Positions 24,283 to 36,810 are shown, numbered from the stretch's first letter. The stretch: DNA of 64,000 nt from Pseudomonas taiwanensis DSM 21245 (GCF_000425785.1 NZ_AUEC01000019.1:84730-148729); one strand, 5' to 3'. Numbers and translations: made by a program. Notes: generated from the letters alone by a model not told the origin.

Positions 24283-26370
24283 ATGTCGCTAGTCGCAAGT
24301 TCGGACATCATGTACCGGCTGTTGATCCAGAGTGTGCTGGATTACGCCATTTACCTGCTTACCCCCGAGGGGATCGTCGCCAACTGGAATCCGGGAGCGC
24401 AGCGGGCCAAGGGCTATGGGGCCGACGAGATTGTCGGAAAGCACTATTCGCTGTTCTACAAGGACAGCGAGCGTAACGCCGGTCTGCCCGAGCAGAACCT
24501 GGATCAGGCCCGGCGCACGGGGCGCTTCGAGGAAATCGGTGTGCGCTTGCGCAAGGATGGCACGGCTTTTCACGCCCATGTGGTGATCGACGCGGTATAC
24601 GACGACGATGGCCAGTTGGTCGGCTTTGCCAAGGTCACGCGTGACATCACCGAGCGTCGCCAGCAGGAGCTGGAGCTGTTGAAGGCCAAGGAGCTGGCCG
24701 AGCAGTACAGCCAGGAGATGACCAACCTGTCGCAGTTCCTCGACTCGGTGATCTCCAATATTCCTGCCAGTGTGATCGTCCAGGACCTGCAGAGCCAGCG
24801 CATCCTGCTGGCCAACCAGCAGGCCGAGCGCCTGTTCGGCGGCCGTGACGCGAACATGATCGGCCAGATGCCCAACGAGTGCCTGACCCCGGCTGGCGCT
24901 GAATTCCTGGGTCAGCAGTTCAGCCGTGGTGCCCGCAGTGCCAAGGGGTTTGCCGCCGAAACCCGGGTCGACACCGCCTGCGGCCCGCGCATCCTGCGCA
25001 GCCGGTCGCTGCTCTGCCAGAATCGCGACGGTCAGGCCGACTACGTGCTGTTCGTCGCCGAAGACGCCACCGAGGAGCTGGCCGCCCACGCACAGATCCA
25101 CCACATGGCACACCATGACGCGCTCACCGGGTTGCCGAATCGCACGCTGTTCAACGAGCGTTTGAAACAGGCGCTGGTGCGGGGTGAGGACAACAGCAAG
25201 CTGACCGCTGCGCTGTGCCTGGACCTGGACAATTTCAAGAACATCAACGACTCGCTTGGCCATGCTTTCGGCGACAAGTTGCTGCGAGCCTTGGGCAAGC
25301 GGCTGCGTCGCGAGCTGCGGGAGCACGACACCCTGGCCCGTCTGGGCGGCGATGAATTCGCCGTGGTCCTGACCAACCTGGAGAACCGTGAGGGTGCCTA
25401 CCACATCGCCCAGCGCCTGATTGAAGCGATCAGCCCGCCGTTCCAGATCGAAGGCCATCAGTTCTCGGTAGGGGTCAGCATCGGGGTGGCCATCGCCCCG
25501 CAGGACAGCGATCAGGCCGAGCAACTGCTGGGTTATGCCGACATGGCGTTGTACGAAGCCAAGCGCAATGGGCGCAATCGCTACGAGTGCTTCAGCGTCG
25601 AGATGGACGTTGCCGCACGCCAGCGCCGCCTGGTCGAGACCGACCTGCGTACAGCGCTGCACCTTGGGCAATTGCACCTGCACTACCAGCCAGTAGTCGA
25701 CCAGCAGACCAGCCAGATCACCGGGTACGAAGCGCTACTGCGCTGGGAGCATCCGACCCGGGGCATGGTGATGCCGATGGACTTCATCCCCATCGCCGAA
25801 GAAACCGGGCTGATCCACGAGCTTGGAACCCGCGCACTCAACCTGGCGTGTCAGGAGGCAGCCAGCTGGGAAGGCGAGCAGACGGTGTCGGTGAACCTGT
25901 CGCCGGTGCAGTTCAAGAACGCCAATCTGGTGCACACGGTGGCCCTGGCGCTGGCCGACTCGGGCCTGGCGCCTCAGCGCCTGGAGTTGGAAATCACCGA
26001 ATCGGTGTTGCTGGGCAACAGTGAAGAGAACGTGCGTACCCTGCGGGCGCTAAAGGCACTCGGAGTGTCCATCTCGCTGGACGATTTCGGGACGGGTTAC
26101 TCGTCGCTGGGCTACCTGCGTTCATTCCCGTTCGACCGGATCAAGATCGACAAGTCCTTTGTACATGACATGTGCGAAAGCCGCGAGGCGATGTCGATCA
26201 TTCGGGCCATTACCGAGCTGTCCAACAGTCTGATGATCAAGACCACGGCCGAGGGTGTGGAGTCGGAAGAGCAGATGCGCCGCCTGGCTGCCGAGGGGTG
26301 CTCGCACTTTCAGGGGTACCTGTACGGTCGACCGGCACCGGCGAGCGAGCGATTGAAACAGGTGGGCTGA
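24283..26370 (+). CDS. PAS-PAS-GGDEF-EAL bifunctional cyclic-di-GMP enzyme
   Basis: The 695-residue protein has two PAS domains (first at about 10-125 with YLLTPEGIVANWNPGAQRAKGYGADEIVG; second at about 155-270), then a diguanylate cyclase domain with an intact GGDEF (LARLGGDEFAVVL) and a phosphodiesterase domain with intact EALLRWEHP, NLSPVQF and DDFGTGYSSL motifs. By motifs both activities could be live: making c-di-GMP from GTP and cleaving it to pGpG. No transmembrane segment or signal peptide is seen, so it should be cytosolic. It is monocistronic. The ligand of the PAS domains is unknown. Confidence 0.92.
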   Translation: MSLVASSDIMYRLLIQSVLDYAIYLLTPEGIVANWNPGAQRAKGYGADEIVGKHYSLFYKDSERNAGLPEQNLDQARRTGRFEEIGVRLRKDGTAFHAHVVIDAVYDDDGQLVGFAKVTRDITERRQQELELLKAKELAEQYSQEMTNLSQFLDSVISNIPASVIVQDLQSQRILLANQQAERLFGGRDANMIGQMPNECLTPAGAEFLGQQFSRGARSAKGFAAETRVDTACGPRILRSRSLLCQNRDGQADYVLFVAEDATEELAAHAQIHHMAHHDALTGLPNRTLFNERLKQALVRGEDNSKLTAALCLDLDNFKNINDSLGHAFGDKLLRALGKRLRRELREHDTLARLGGDEFAVVLTNLENREGAYHIAQRLIEAISPPFQIEGHQFSVGVSIGVAIAPQDSDQAEQLLGYADMALYEAKRNGRNRYECFSVEMDVAARQRRLVETDLRTALHLGQLHLHYQPVVDQQTSQITGYEALLRWEHPTRGMVMPMDFIPIAEETGLIHELGTRALNLACQEAASWEGEQTVSVNLSPVQFKNANLVHTVALALADSGLAPQRLELEITESVLLGNSEENVRTLRALKALGVSISLDDFGTGYSSLGYLRSFPFDRIKIDKSFVHDMCESREAMSIIRAITELSNSLMIKTTAEGVESEEQMRRLAAEGCSHFQGYLYGRPAPASERLKQVG

Positions 26371-26453
26371 TCGCTGGCGGTGCCGGCTCCATGCCCCGCC
26401 GTCGCTATGCTGCGGGGTCTATGCAGGAGCCGGGTTGGCGGCGATGGGGGCGC

Positions 26454-27278
26454 TCAGCTATTCCACTGGGGCGCAAAATCTGGGCTCACAACCCGCTGAT
26501 CCTTCGGCAGCGCCGCGATCAAGGTCCGGTCATCATCATCCAGTTGCACGTCCAGTGCCGCCAGGTTGGCCAACTGGTTCTGGCGGCTGCTGGCTTTTGG
26601 AATCACCGCCACGCCATCCTGGTCCAGCAGCCACTTGAGCGCGACCTGGCTTGGCAGGACGCCATGCTTGGCGGCGATATCGCCAATAGCCTGCTGTTCC
26701 GCGGCCCGTCCGCGCGCCAGCGGCGTGTAGGCAGTCAAGAGCAGGTCATGCTGACGCGCGTAGTCCAGCAGCGGCTGCTGGCTGAGCAGCACGTGGTACT
26801 CCACCTGGATCGCCGACAGCGGCGCCCCCAGCTCCTCGACCACCTGGCGCAACAGGCCGAGCGGGAAATTGGCCACGCCGATACTGCGCGCCTTGCCTTC
26901 CTCGTGCAGGGTGACCAGTGTCTCGATACTGCGGGCCAGGTCCATGTCCTTGGCGGGCCAATGGATATGGAACAGGTCTACCTGGTCGGTGCCCAGGAGA
27001 CGCAGGCTGTCCTCCAGCGATTGACGCATGGCCTTGGGTTCGAGCTTGTCCCACCAGACCTTGGTGGTCAGGTGGATGGCTTCGCGCGGCACTTCGCTCT
27101 CGCGCAGGGCCTGGCCGACCGCGGCCTCATTGTCGTAGGCGGTGGCGGTATCGATGTGCCGATAACCCAGCTCCAGCGCCTGGCGGACCGCTGTGGTGCA
27201 TTCGCTGCCGGTCATTGGCCAGGTGCCCAGGCCGATACAGGGCAAGTCCAGACCGTTGCGGGTTGTTAACCTATGCAT
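26454..27278 (-). CDS. Aldo/keto reductase
   Basis: The 274-residue protein is a complete AKR: GLDLPCIGLGTWPM at the start, the catalytic tetrad D (HIDTATAYDNE), Y in ATAYDNE, K in LTTKVWW and H in LFHIHWP, and the NADPH-binding VAVIPKASSRQNQLANL near residue 230. It resembles the YafB/DkgB 2,5-diketo-D-gluconate reductase group, which reduces methylglyoxal and other aldehydes. The ATG at 27278 has AAGGAG 6 bp upstream. It is divergent from the EamA exporter. Confidence 0.88.
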   Translation of the reverse strand: MHRLTTRNGLDLPCIGLGTWPMTGSECTTAVRQALELGYRHIDTATAYDNEAAVGQALRESEVPREAIHLTTKVWWDKLEPKAMRQSLEDSLRLLGTDQVDLFHIHWPAKDMDLARSIETLVTLHEEGKARSIGVANFPLGLLRQVVEELGAPLSAIQVEYHVLLSQQPLLDYARQHDLLLTAYTPLARGRAAEQQAIGDIAAKHGVLPSQVALKWLLDQDGVAVIPKASSRQNQLANLAALDVQLDDDDRTLIAALPKDQRVVSPDFAPQWNS

Positions 27279-27507
27279 GAGAACTCCTTGTAGGGGGGAG
27301 GAACGGGCATTGATGGTGCGTGTGTGTTGCGGCCTGGGCCATGTGCCTGAGGCAAAAAGTGGTCGATCAGCGAACGAAATCTTCTGGGCCTTGAGCGGGA
27401 ACGGCAATGGGTCTTCCTTAAGTTGTCGTATCTCTTCTAGAATTCGACCTGCCGCACCTGCCTTTCACCCTGGCGCAGTATCCCGCCGCGCCGCCATCGA
27501 GAGCGCC

Positions 27508-28386
27508 ATGAGTTCCAGCACACCGCTGTCCGGAGTCAATCAACCACTGCGAGGCATCGCCCTGGTGGTGGTGGCGACGTTTCTATTTGCCAGCCACGAT
27601 GCCTTGTCCAAGTTTCTCGGCGGGCTTTACCCGATCATCATGGTGGTCTGGGCGCGCTATCTGGTGCATACCTTGCTGATGGCCGGGATCTTCCTGCCCA
27701 AGTCCGGCCTTAACGTGCTGCGGACTCGTCGCCCGGTGCTGCAGACCTTGCGTGCGTTGAGCCTGCTGAGCACCAGCCTGTTATTCACCACCGGCCTGCA
27801 GTACCTGCCGCTGGCCGAGGCGACGGCGGTCAACTTCCTTGCGCCGGTGCTGGTTACGGCATTGTCGGCACCGCTGCTCAAAGAGCGGGTGACGGCGGGG
27901 CAGTGGGTGGCGGTGGTGCTGGGGTTCGTCGGGGTGCTGGTGGTGGTGCACCCGGGAGGCGCGATGTTCACCCCGGCGATTCTGTACCCGTTCGGCTCGG
28001 CGCTGGGGTTCTGCTTCTACCAGTTGCTGACCCGTATCCTGGCCGCCCACGACAGCCCGACCACCAGCAACTTCTATGCAGGGTTGTGCAACACCTTGGT
28101 GATGACGGCGCTGGTGCCATTTTTCTGGGAAGTGCCGCGCTGGGATCATGCGCTGTTGATGCTGGCACTGGGCGGCTTTGGCATGAGCGCGCACTTGCTG
28201 CTAACCCAGGCGTTCCGCCATGCGGCGCCGGCGCTGTTGGCACCGTTCAGTTACTGCCAGATCGTATTCGCCGGGTTGCTCGGCCTGCTCATTTACCGGC
28301 AGGTGCCGGACAGTGCCAGCCTGATCGGGATCGCCGTCATCTGCCTGAGCGGTTTGGGTGCGGCGTGGATGCAGCGCAGGAAGTGA
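27508..28386 (+). CDS. EamA-family (DMT) transporter
   Basis: The 292-residue protein has ten hydrophobic helices in two EamA repeats (about 18-150 and 160-288), with FLFASHDALSKFLGG near the start and LLKERVTAGQWVAVVLGFVGVLVVV at the end of the first repeat. DMT proteins of this kind export amino acids or small metabolites, or import nucleotide sugars. The start is the ATG at 27508. It is convergent with the lipoprotein gene at 28457. The substrate is unknown. Confidence 0.85.
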   Translation: MSSSTPLSGVNQPLRGIALVVVATFLFASHDALSKFLGGLYPIIMVVWARYLVHTLLMAGIFLPKSGLNVLRTRRPVLQTLRALSLLSTSLLFTTGLQYLPLAEATAVNFLAPVLVTALSAPLLKERVTAGQWVAVVLGFVGVLVVVHPGGAMFTPAILYPFGSALGFCFYQLLTRILAAHDSPTTSNFYAGLCNTLVMTALVPFFWEVPRWDHALLMLALGGFGMSAHLLLTQAFRHAAPALLAPFSYCQIVFAGLLGLLIYRQVPDSASLIGIAVICLSGLGAAWMQRRK

Positions 28387-28456
28387 CCGTCATTGCGTGC
28401 AGCTGGATGTGGAAGAACCCATGCATTGCGAAGGGGCTGCTCGATGGCCACATGGG

Positions 28457-29056
28457 TCAGGCACGCCCCCCCAGCAAGCTGCTCAACGACGCATCGAAGT
28501 CTCGCAACGCATCGGCCTGCACTGCCTGCTCATCGTCGATAACCCGTGTCACATCGCCAAGCGCCTTGTGCGCCCGTCCCTCGGCACGGCCGATGTAGGT
28601 CAGCTGGTCGTCGAAGAAGCGTGCTACCACACGGCTTTCGATATCGGCGCTGGCGAGTCGGCTTTCGCTATCGAGGAGCACGATGATGTCCGGGCGATCA
28701 GCCAACAGTGTGTCCAGGTCGTCATAGAACGTCACTTCGGCGAACTGTTGGGCCAGTGATTTGGCCAGCCAGTCGTAGGCTTGGCTGCCGCTGTTGAGGG
28801 TGGCGACCGGAATGCTGCGGTTCTGCGCGGGCGCAGTGCGTTCGTCGCGATGGCGCTGCAGGTAGTCGAGTGTCGAGGCGCCGTTGCGCCCCAGCAGTAC
28901 TGCGACATGCTGGCCGGGCGCAAGCACCACACTGGACATTGCGGTGGCGGAGTAAAAATGCCCGTCGGGCCTGGCGTCGTGGTTCGCTGCAGGCGCCGCA
29001 CAGCCGCTGAGAGCCGCGAGCAGGACGAGCAGGGCTGCGATCATGCCGGTTTTCAT
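28457..29056 (-). CDS. Predicted lipoprotein of unknown function
   Basis: The 199-residue protein starts with a type II signal peptide: MKTGMIAALLVLLAALSGC has the LSGC lipobox with cysteine at residue 19. The mature part has a strand-helix pattern with an 'IIVLLDSESRL' strand and a C-terminal helix, DALRDFDASLSSLLGG. I recognise no domain. Residue +2 after the cysteine is alanine, so outer-membrane sorting is expected. GAGGTTTCCCG precedes the ATG. The LysR gene upstream (29158) is on the same strand, 101 bp away. Confidence 0.75.
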   Translation of the reverse strand: MKTGMIAALLVLLAALSGCAAPAANHDARPDGHFYSATAMSSVVLAPGQHVAVLLGRNGASTLDYLQRHRDERTAPAQNRSIPVATLNSGSQAYDWLAKSLAQQFAEVTFYDDLDTLLADRPDIIVLLDSESRLASADIESRVVARFFDDQLTYIGRAEGRAHKALGDVTRVIDDEQAVQADALRDFDASLSSLLGGRA

Positions 29057-29157
29057 CGGGAAACCTCGTCAATGCATCAATGCCGCCATCTTCCGCCAGG
29101 CACTGCTTGCGGCGGAACTCGATGCTGTTCATGGTGGCTATTGACGAGGTCGATGAA

Positions 29158-30066
29158 TCAACGAGGGTCGGCCATGAACTGCATGATCCGCTCGCGCAGC
29201 CAGCGTTCAGCCGGGTCGTTGTCCTGGGCGCCGCTCCAGACCATCGACAGCTCTGCCTCGGTGACATCGAACGGTGCGGGGTCGGCGCGCAGGCTGCCAT
29301 CGTCGGCCAGGGCACAGGCGGCATAGTCCGGCACCGTGGCGATCAGTTCGGTGTTACGCAACAAGGCCCGAAGGCTGCCGAACTGCGGCACTGCAAGGAC
29401 CACCTTACGGCAGCGGCCGATGCGGGCCAGGTCAAGGTCGATGTTGCCGCTCATGTCGCCCGAGAAGGACACCATCACATGGGGGCGGGCGCAGTATTCG
29501 TCCAGGGTCAGCGGGCCGGGGCGGTCATCGGCGCGCAGCACCCGCACACCGATGTTGCGCAGCTTGCGACGCTTGGCCGTGGCCGGCAGGTCGGTGGTGT
29601 AGCTCACGCCGACGGAAATTTCGCCGCTGGACAGTAGCCCTGGCATCAGCAGGAAGTTGGCTCGACGCACCACCACACTGATCTCAGGGGCCTCTTCGCG
29701 CAGGGCTTGGAGCAGGGCGGGAAACAGGCCGAACTCGGTGTCGTCCGACAGGCCCAGGCGAAACACGTTGCAGCTGTTGGCCGGATCGAAATCCCGCGCC
29801 CGGCTGATCGCCGCGGAAATCACGTCCATGGCCGGCCCAAGCTCGGCAAAAATCTGCATCGCCCGCGGCGTCGGCTCCATGGCCCGGCCATTGCGGATCA
29901 GCAGCGGGTCGTCGAACAGCTCCCGCAGGCGGGCGAGGGCGGCGCTGACCGTGGATTGGGTGATGAACAGCTTTTCGCCGACACGGGTCAGGTTGCGTTC
30001 GATCATCAGGGCTTCGAACAGCACCAGCAGGTTCATGTCGACGCGGCGCAGGTCATTGCGGTTCAT
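29158..30066 (-). CDS. LysR-family transcriptional regulator
   Basis: The 302-residue protein has an HTH in the first 65 residues (MNLLVLFEALMIERNLTRVGEKLFITQSTVSAALARLRELFDDPLLIRNG) and a NodD-like effector domain (FRLGLSDDTEFGLFPALLQALREEAPE). It is divergent from katG with 374 bp between starts. It is not an OxyR: the redox-active cysteine pair and OxyR length are missing. Control of katG is therefore only a possibility. Confidence 0.87.
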   Translation of the reverse strand: MNRNDLRRVDMNLLVLFEALMIERNLTRVGEKLFITQSTVSAALARLRELFDDPLLIRNGRAMEPTPRAMQIFAELGPAMDVISAAISRARDFDPANSCNVFRLGLSDDTEFGLFPALLQALREEAPEISVVVRRANFLLMPGLLSSGEISVGVSYTTDLPATAKRRKLRNIGVRVLRADDRPGPLTLDEYCARPHVMVSFSGDMSGNIDLDLARIGRCRKVVLAVPQFGSLRALLRNTELIATVPDYAACALADDGSLRADPAPFDVTEAELSMVWSGAQDNDPAERWLRERIMQFMADPR

Positions 30067-32690
<2,624 letters not shown>

Positions 32691-33031
32691 GTCCCCTCCC
32701 CAAGGCCTGATGCGACAGGCCTCGAGTTACCCTCCGGTTGCGATGTTTTGCCGGAGGGCGACTCACCCCTGGGTTTCCTGAAACATCAGTCATTCCCCCT
32801 TCCAATCTGCCGACGGAAGTTTGCTGTTAGTGCATGCTTCCCCATAAGACGCAGGCAGTAATCGCAGCAAGGGTGCGCTATCATGCGGCCCTTTTTTCGC
32901 GTGCATAGGTGGCTGTCTGACAGCTGTTCGTTCCATTGGCGTTTATTGGGGGCGTGGGCGGTTATAGATCGCCGCGGCGTCAAGGAAGGCTTTGGGGAAG
33001 TGTGTTCCCTGATTGTAACCAGGTGGTGTGT
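32691..33031. other. Intergenic region between katG and the pyruvyl transferase-like gene
   Basis: This 341-bp stretch holds a possible weak katG terminator (32730-32758) and no gene I can support. The right half is less GC-rich and richer in T runs than the neighbouring DNA, which suggests an inserted segment continuing into the next gene. Confidence 0.5.
32730..32758 (+). terminator. Possible katG terminator
   Basis: CCCTCCGG and CCGGAGGG form an 8-bp stem around a 13-nt loop, 40 bp after the katG stop. There is no T-tract, so the call is tentative. Confidence 0.4.
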
Positions 33032-33832
33032 GTGGGTCGTATCAAGCTGTATTGGTGTCGCGGTAGCGGGCGTAAAGACCCGAACCGTCAAAACTTCGGA
33101 GACTACCTCTCTGCCGATATCGTCGAGTTCGTATCCGGCAAGAAAGTCGAACATTCGCCGATAAAATCCGCCGAACTCATTGCCATTGGCAGTGTCTTGG
33201 GGCGCGAGAAGAAAGCCAGGATCTGGGGCTTTCCACGCAAGCTGCACATCTGGGGGGCAGGCACCGCAGACGCGCAGGATCTGTTCTCGAGTCGGCACTA
33301 CTACCACGCGGTACGTGGGCAGAAATGCGCATCGCGTATCCAAGGTTTGAAACGCCAGCCTGTGCTGGGCGACCCTGGGCTGCTTTCGTCTTCACTGGTC
33401 AACAGGCCACTGCACAAGCACACCCGCATCGGCATCATTCCACATATCAATCACCGTGCTGCTCCCGTCATCAAGGCGCTCTTACAGCACCTGCCGGGTT
33501 CGAAGGTCATTGATGTGTATTCGCCAGTAAAACAGGTGTTGTCCGAGATAGCCTCCTGTGAGTTCGTGCTGTCCACCAGTCTGCATGGGCTGATCGTTGC
33601 AGATTCCTACGGTGTGCCCAATAAATGGATGGCCATGGAAAGAAATGCCAACTGGGAGTTCAAGTTCCAGGACTACTACTCAGCCTTCGGCATCGTTGAC
33701 CCCGCACCGATAACGCCCGACCAGATCTTGCAGGACGCTAATTGGTCTGTCGAAAGCTGCATGGGCGATTATCTTCGCCCAGGACTTGGCGATATCCAGC
33801 AAAACCTCATCAAGGCGTTCCCAGCGTTGTAA
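33032..33832 (+). CDS. Polysaccharide pyruvyl transferase-family protein
   Basis: About 266 residues. The N-terminal NFGDYLSADIVEFVSGKKVEHSPIKSAELIAIGSVLG and the later CEFVLSTSLHGLIVADSYGVPNKW are hallmarks of the polysaccharide pyruvyl transferase fold (GT-B-like), which adds pyruvate ketals from phosphoenolpyruvate to surface sugars. The start is uncertain: GTG 33032 (AGG 8 bp upstream) gives the compact MGRIKLYWC start; GTG 33026 and 33023 are alternatives. Base composition is lower in GC than the flanks and no other glycan genes are near, so it looks like a transferred single gene. Confidence 0.78.
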   Translation: MGRIKLYWCRGSGRKDPNRQNFGDYLSADIVEFVSGKKVEHSPIKSAELIAIGSVLGREKKARIWGFPRKLHIWGAGTADAQDLFSSRHYYHAVRGQKCASRIQGLKRQPVLGDPGLLSSSLVNRPLHKHTRIGIIPHINHRAAPVIKALLQHLPGSKVIDVYSPVKQVLSEIASCEFVLSTSLHGLIVADSYGVPNKWMAMERNANWEFKFQDYYSAFGIVDPAPITPDQILQDANWSVESCMGDYLRPGLGDIQQNLIKAFPAL

Positions 33833-33994
33833 CCGCCGATTCGACAAGCCGAGGCATTCGAGCTTCGGCTTGTCGACGGCCATAGCGCCAATTCCAGGTC
33901 GGATAGATACAAAAGCGTTCCCGAGCGTTCTGTTGCAATGCTTCCCAGGCGGCCGGCCTGAACAGCGTGCTCACAACCACAAGGAATACCGACC

Positions 33995-35206
33995 ATGCAA
34001 ATGCCCAAGACCCTGAGGATTCGTAACGGCGAGAAGGTGCAGCCCACCTTCAGCGCCCAGGAATACGCCGCTCGCCACGCCCGTCTGCGCGCCTACATGG
34101 CCGAGCACGACATCGAAGCCGCGATCTTCACCTCCTACCACAACGTCAACTATTACAGCGACTTCCTGTATTGCTCGTTTGGTCGTCCTTATGCGCTGGT
34201 GATCACCCAGGACAAGGTGGTGTCGATCAGCGCCAATATCGACGGCGGCCAACCCTGGCGCCGCACCGTAGGCACCGACAACATCGTCTACACCGACTGG
34301 CAGCGCGACAACTTCTACGTCGCCATCCAGCAGGCCCTGCCACTGGCGTCGCGCATCGGCGTGGAGTACGACCACCTCAACCTGCAGAACCACGCCAAGC
34401 TCGCCGCCTGCTACCCCAAGGCCGAGTTGCTGGACATCGGTGCTCCCTGCATGCGCATGCGCATGATCAAATCCGCCGAGGAACAGGCGCTAATTCGCCA
34501 CGGCGCACGGGTGGCCGACATCGGTGGTGCGGCGGTCGTCGAAGCATTGCGCGACCAGGCACCGGAGTACGAAGTGGCGCTGCATGCCACCCAGGCCATG
34601 GTGCGCGAGATTGCCAGAAGTTTCCCCGATGCCGAATTGATGGACACCTGGACCTGGTTCCAGTCCGGGCTCAACACCGACGGTGCTCACAATCCGGTAA
34701 CCAGCCGCAGGGTCAACAAAGGCGACATTCTCAGCCTCAACTGCTTCCCGATGATCGCCGGCTACTACACGGCGCTGGAGCGCACGCTGTTCCTGGACCA
34801 CTGCCCAGACGAATACCTGCGCCTCTGGCAGGCCAACGTGGAAGTGCACGAGGCGGGACTGAAGCTGGTGCGCCCAGGCATGCGCTGCTGCGATATCGCC
34901 CGCGAGTTGAACGAGATCTTCCTGCGGCATGACCTGTTGCAGTACCGCACCTTCGGTTACGGCCACTCGTTCGGTACCCTCAGCCACTACTATGGCCGCG
35001 AAGCCGGGCTGGAGCTGCGCGAGGACATCGACACGGTGCTGGAACCGGGGATGGTGGTGTCGATCGAGCCGATGATCATGCTGCCGGAAGGGCGACCGGG
35101 GGCAGGCGGGTATCGCGAGCACGATATCCTCATCGTCAACGAGCATGGCGCCGAGAACATCACCAAGTTCCCGTATGGGCCAGAGCACAACATCGTTCGC
35201 AAGTAA
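33995..35206 (+). CDS. creA: Creatinase (creatine amidinohydrolase)
   Basis: The 403-residue protein has exactly the length of the crystallographically studied P. putida creatinase and, as far as I can recall that sequence, is close throughout (MQMPKTLRIRNG start, FTSYHNVNYYSDFLYCSFGRPYAL). It hydrolyses creatine to sarcosine and urea. The fold is the M24 'pita-bread' metallopeptidase fold without metals; the catalytic histidine H232 is present in NTDGAHNPVT. The MHS carrier and CahR-type regulator downstream complete a creatine-utilisation unit. It acts in the cytosol as a dimer. Confidence 0.95.
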   Translation: MQMPKTLRIRNGEKVQPTFSAQEYAARHARLRAYMAEHDIEAAIFTSYHNVNYYSDFLYCSFGRPYALVITQDKVVSISANIDGGQPWRRTVGTDNIVYTDWQRDNFYVAIQQALPLASRIGVEYDHLNLQNHAKLAACYPKAELLDIGAPCMRMRMIKSAEEQALIRHGARVADIGGAAVVEALRDQAPEYEVALHATQAMVREIARSFPDAELMDTWTWFQSGLNTDGAHNPVTSRRVNKGDILSLNCFPMIAGYYTALERTLFLDHCPDEYLRLWQANVEVHEAGLKLVRPGMRCCDIARELNEIFLRHDLLQYRTFGYGHSFGTLSHYYGREAGLELREDIDTVLEPGMVVSIEPMIMLPEGRPGAGGYREHDILIVNEHGAENITKFPYGPEHNIVRK

Positions 35207-35385
35207 GGACCGATGTCGGTCGCTTCGCGGGTGAACCCGCGCCCACCGGTCAGGCAGTGTGCTCAACAGCTGCCAGTACCCGTGGACGCTGGCTTGCCGG
35301 CGAGGCGGCCGAGGCATACAACAAGAACATCACTGAATGACCATCAGACCCTGCCTCCAATTAGAAGAATCAGAGGGTACCCGTC

Positions 35386-36720
35386 ATGTCCAGCACCACC
35401 CTGAATGCATCCACACTCGACGCCGCCAGCCAGAGCGCCGAGCGCCAGGCCTTGCGCAAGGCCGCCCGCGCCAGCTTCATGGGCAACTTCGTCGAGTGGT
35501 TCGACTATGCCGCCTACGGTTACCTGGCCACCATCATCGCTGCGACCTTTTTCCCCCAGACCGACAAGACTACCGGCCTGTTGGCAACCTTCGCGGTATT
35601 TGCCCTGTCCTTTCTGGTCCGCCCTCTGGGCGGCATGGTGTGGGGACATTTTGGTGACCGCCATGGGCGACGCAATGCGCTGTCACTGTCGATCCTGATC
35701 ATGTCGATCTCGACATTCTGCATCGGCCTGCTGCCGGGCTATGGGCAAATCGGCCTGTGGGCGCCATCCCTGCTGTTGCTCATTCGCCTGGTCCAGGGCT
35801 TCTCCGCCTCAGGCGAGTATGCCGGGGCTTCGGCGTTTCTGGCTGAATACGCGCCACCCGGGCGGCGCGGGCTCTACACCAGTATCGTGCCGGCCAGTAC
35901 CGCGGCGGGGCTGTTGTTCGGTGCGACCTTCGTGGCGGTGCTGCACGAAGTGCTCAGTACCGAAGACCTGCACAGTTGGGGATGGCGCCTGCCGTTCCTG
36001 CTGGCCGCCCCCTTTGGCCTGGTCGGCCGCTACATCCGCATGAGCCTGCAGGACACGCCCAAGTTCCTGGAAATGGAGCAGCGTCTGGAGAGCAAGGCCT
36101 GCATGACCCCGGCACCGATTCGCGAATTGCTGTCCCGGCACCGTCGTAGCCTGGCCATTGGCATCGGCGTGACCTGCCTGAATGCCGTGGCCTTCTACCT
36201 GCTGCTGAGCTACATGCCAACCTACCTGTCCACCGAGATGGGCTTGAGCGAGCGGGATTCGTTCATCGCCTCGACCGTGTCGCTGGCGACCTACATCGGC
36301 CTGATTTTCCTGATGGGACGGCTGTCCGACCACTTTGGCCGCAAGACCATGCTGGTAGTGGCTTCGCTGTTGTTCCTGGGGCTCACCATTCCGCTGTTCA
36401 AGTTGCTCGAGGGCCAGCCGCTGCTGGTGATCCTGGCGATCCAGATTCTGTTCGGTGCGATGCTGGCGATGAATGATGGAACGCTGCCGTGTCTGCTGGC
36501 GGAAATCTTCCCCACCCGGGTTCGCTTCAGTGGCTTTGCCTTGTGTTTCAACGTGGCCAATGCGCTGTTCGGCGGCACGGCTCCGTTCATCGCCACCTGG
36601 TTGATTCAACTGACGGGCAACAAGCTGGCCCCAGCGGGGTATCTGCTGGCTGCAGCGCTGGTGGCGTTGGTGGCGATGCTGATGTGCCGGGAAACGGCGC
36701 ATGCGGCCTTGAAGGACTGA
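35386..36720 (+). CDS. MHS-family MFS transporter, probable creatine uptake
   Basis: The 444-residue protein has 12 predicted membrane helices, the MHS N-terminus FMGNFVEWFDYAAYGYLATIIAATFFP and the loop 2-3 motif GHFGDRHGRRNALSLS. Its place between creatinase and the CahR-type regulator makes creatine, or a creatine-derived compound, the likely substrate; this is context, not direct evidence. AGAGGGTACCCGTC precedes the ATG. It reads convergently with the regulator at 36811. Confidence 0.83.
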   Translation: MSSTTLNASTLDAASQSAERQALRKAARASFMGNFVEWFDYAAYGYLATIIAATFFPQTDKTTGLLATFAVFALSFLVRPLGGMVWGHFGDRHGRRNALSLSILIMSISTFCIGLLPGYGQIGLWAPSLLLLIRLVQGFSASGEYAGASAFLAEYAPPGRRGLYTSIVPASTAAGLLFGATFVAVLHEVLSTEDLHSWGWRLPFLLAAPFGLVGRYIRMSLQDTPKFLEMEQRLESKACMTPAPIRELLSRHRRSLAIGIGVTCLNAVAFYLLLSYMPTYLSTEMGLSERDSFIASTVSLATYIGLIFLMGRLSDHFGRKTMLVVASLLFLGLTIPLFKLLEGQPLLVILAIQILFGAMLAMNDGTLPCLLAEIFPTRVRFSGFALCFNVANALFGGTAPFIATWLIQLTGNKLAPAGYLLAAALVALVAMLMCRETAHAALKD

Positions 36721-36785
36721 GCCGTCGATACGCGCCTGATGGGCGGCGAGCCGGTTACTACGCAGCGCAAGCCGAACCCGCCAGG

Positions 36786-36801
36786 CGCCGGCTTGCCGGC
36801 G
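36786..36801. repeat. REP-like palindrome
   Basis: CGCCGGC-TT-GCCGGCG lies between the convergent transporter and cahR genes. It belongs to the same small REP family seen at 50759-50790. Confidence 0.55.
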
Positions 36802-36810
36802 ATCAGGCTG

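Noticed and set aside
29158..30066. Naming the LysR gene next to katG oxyR
   Set aside because: The protein is NodD-like in its effector domain and lacks the conserved redox cysteine arrangement of OxyR.
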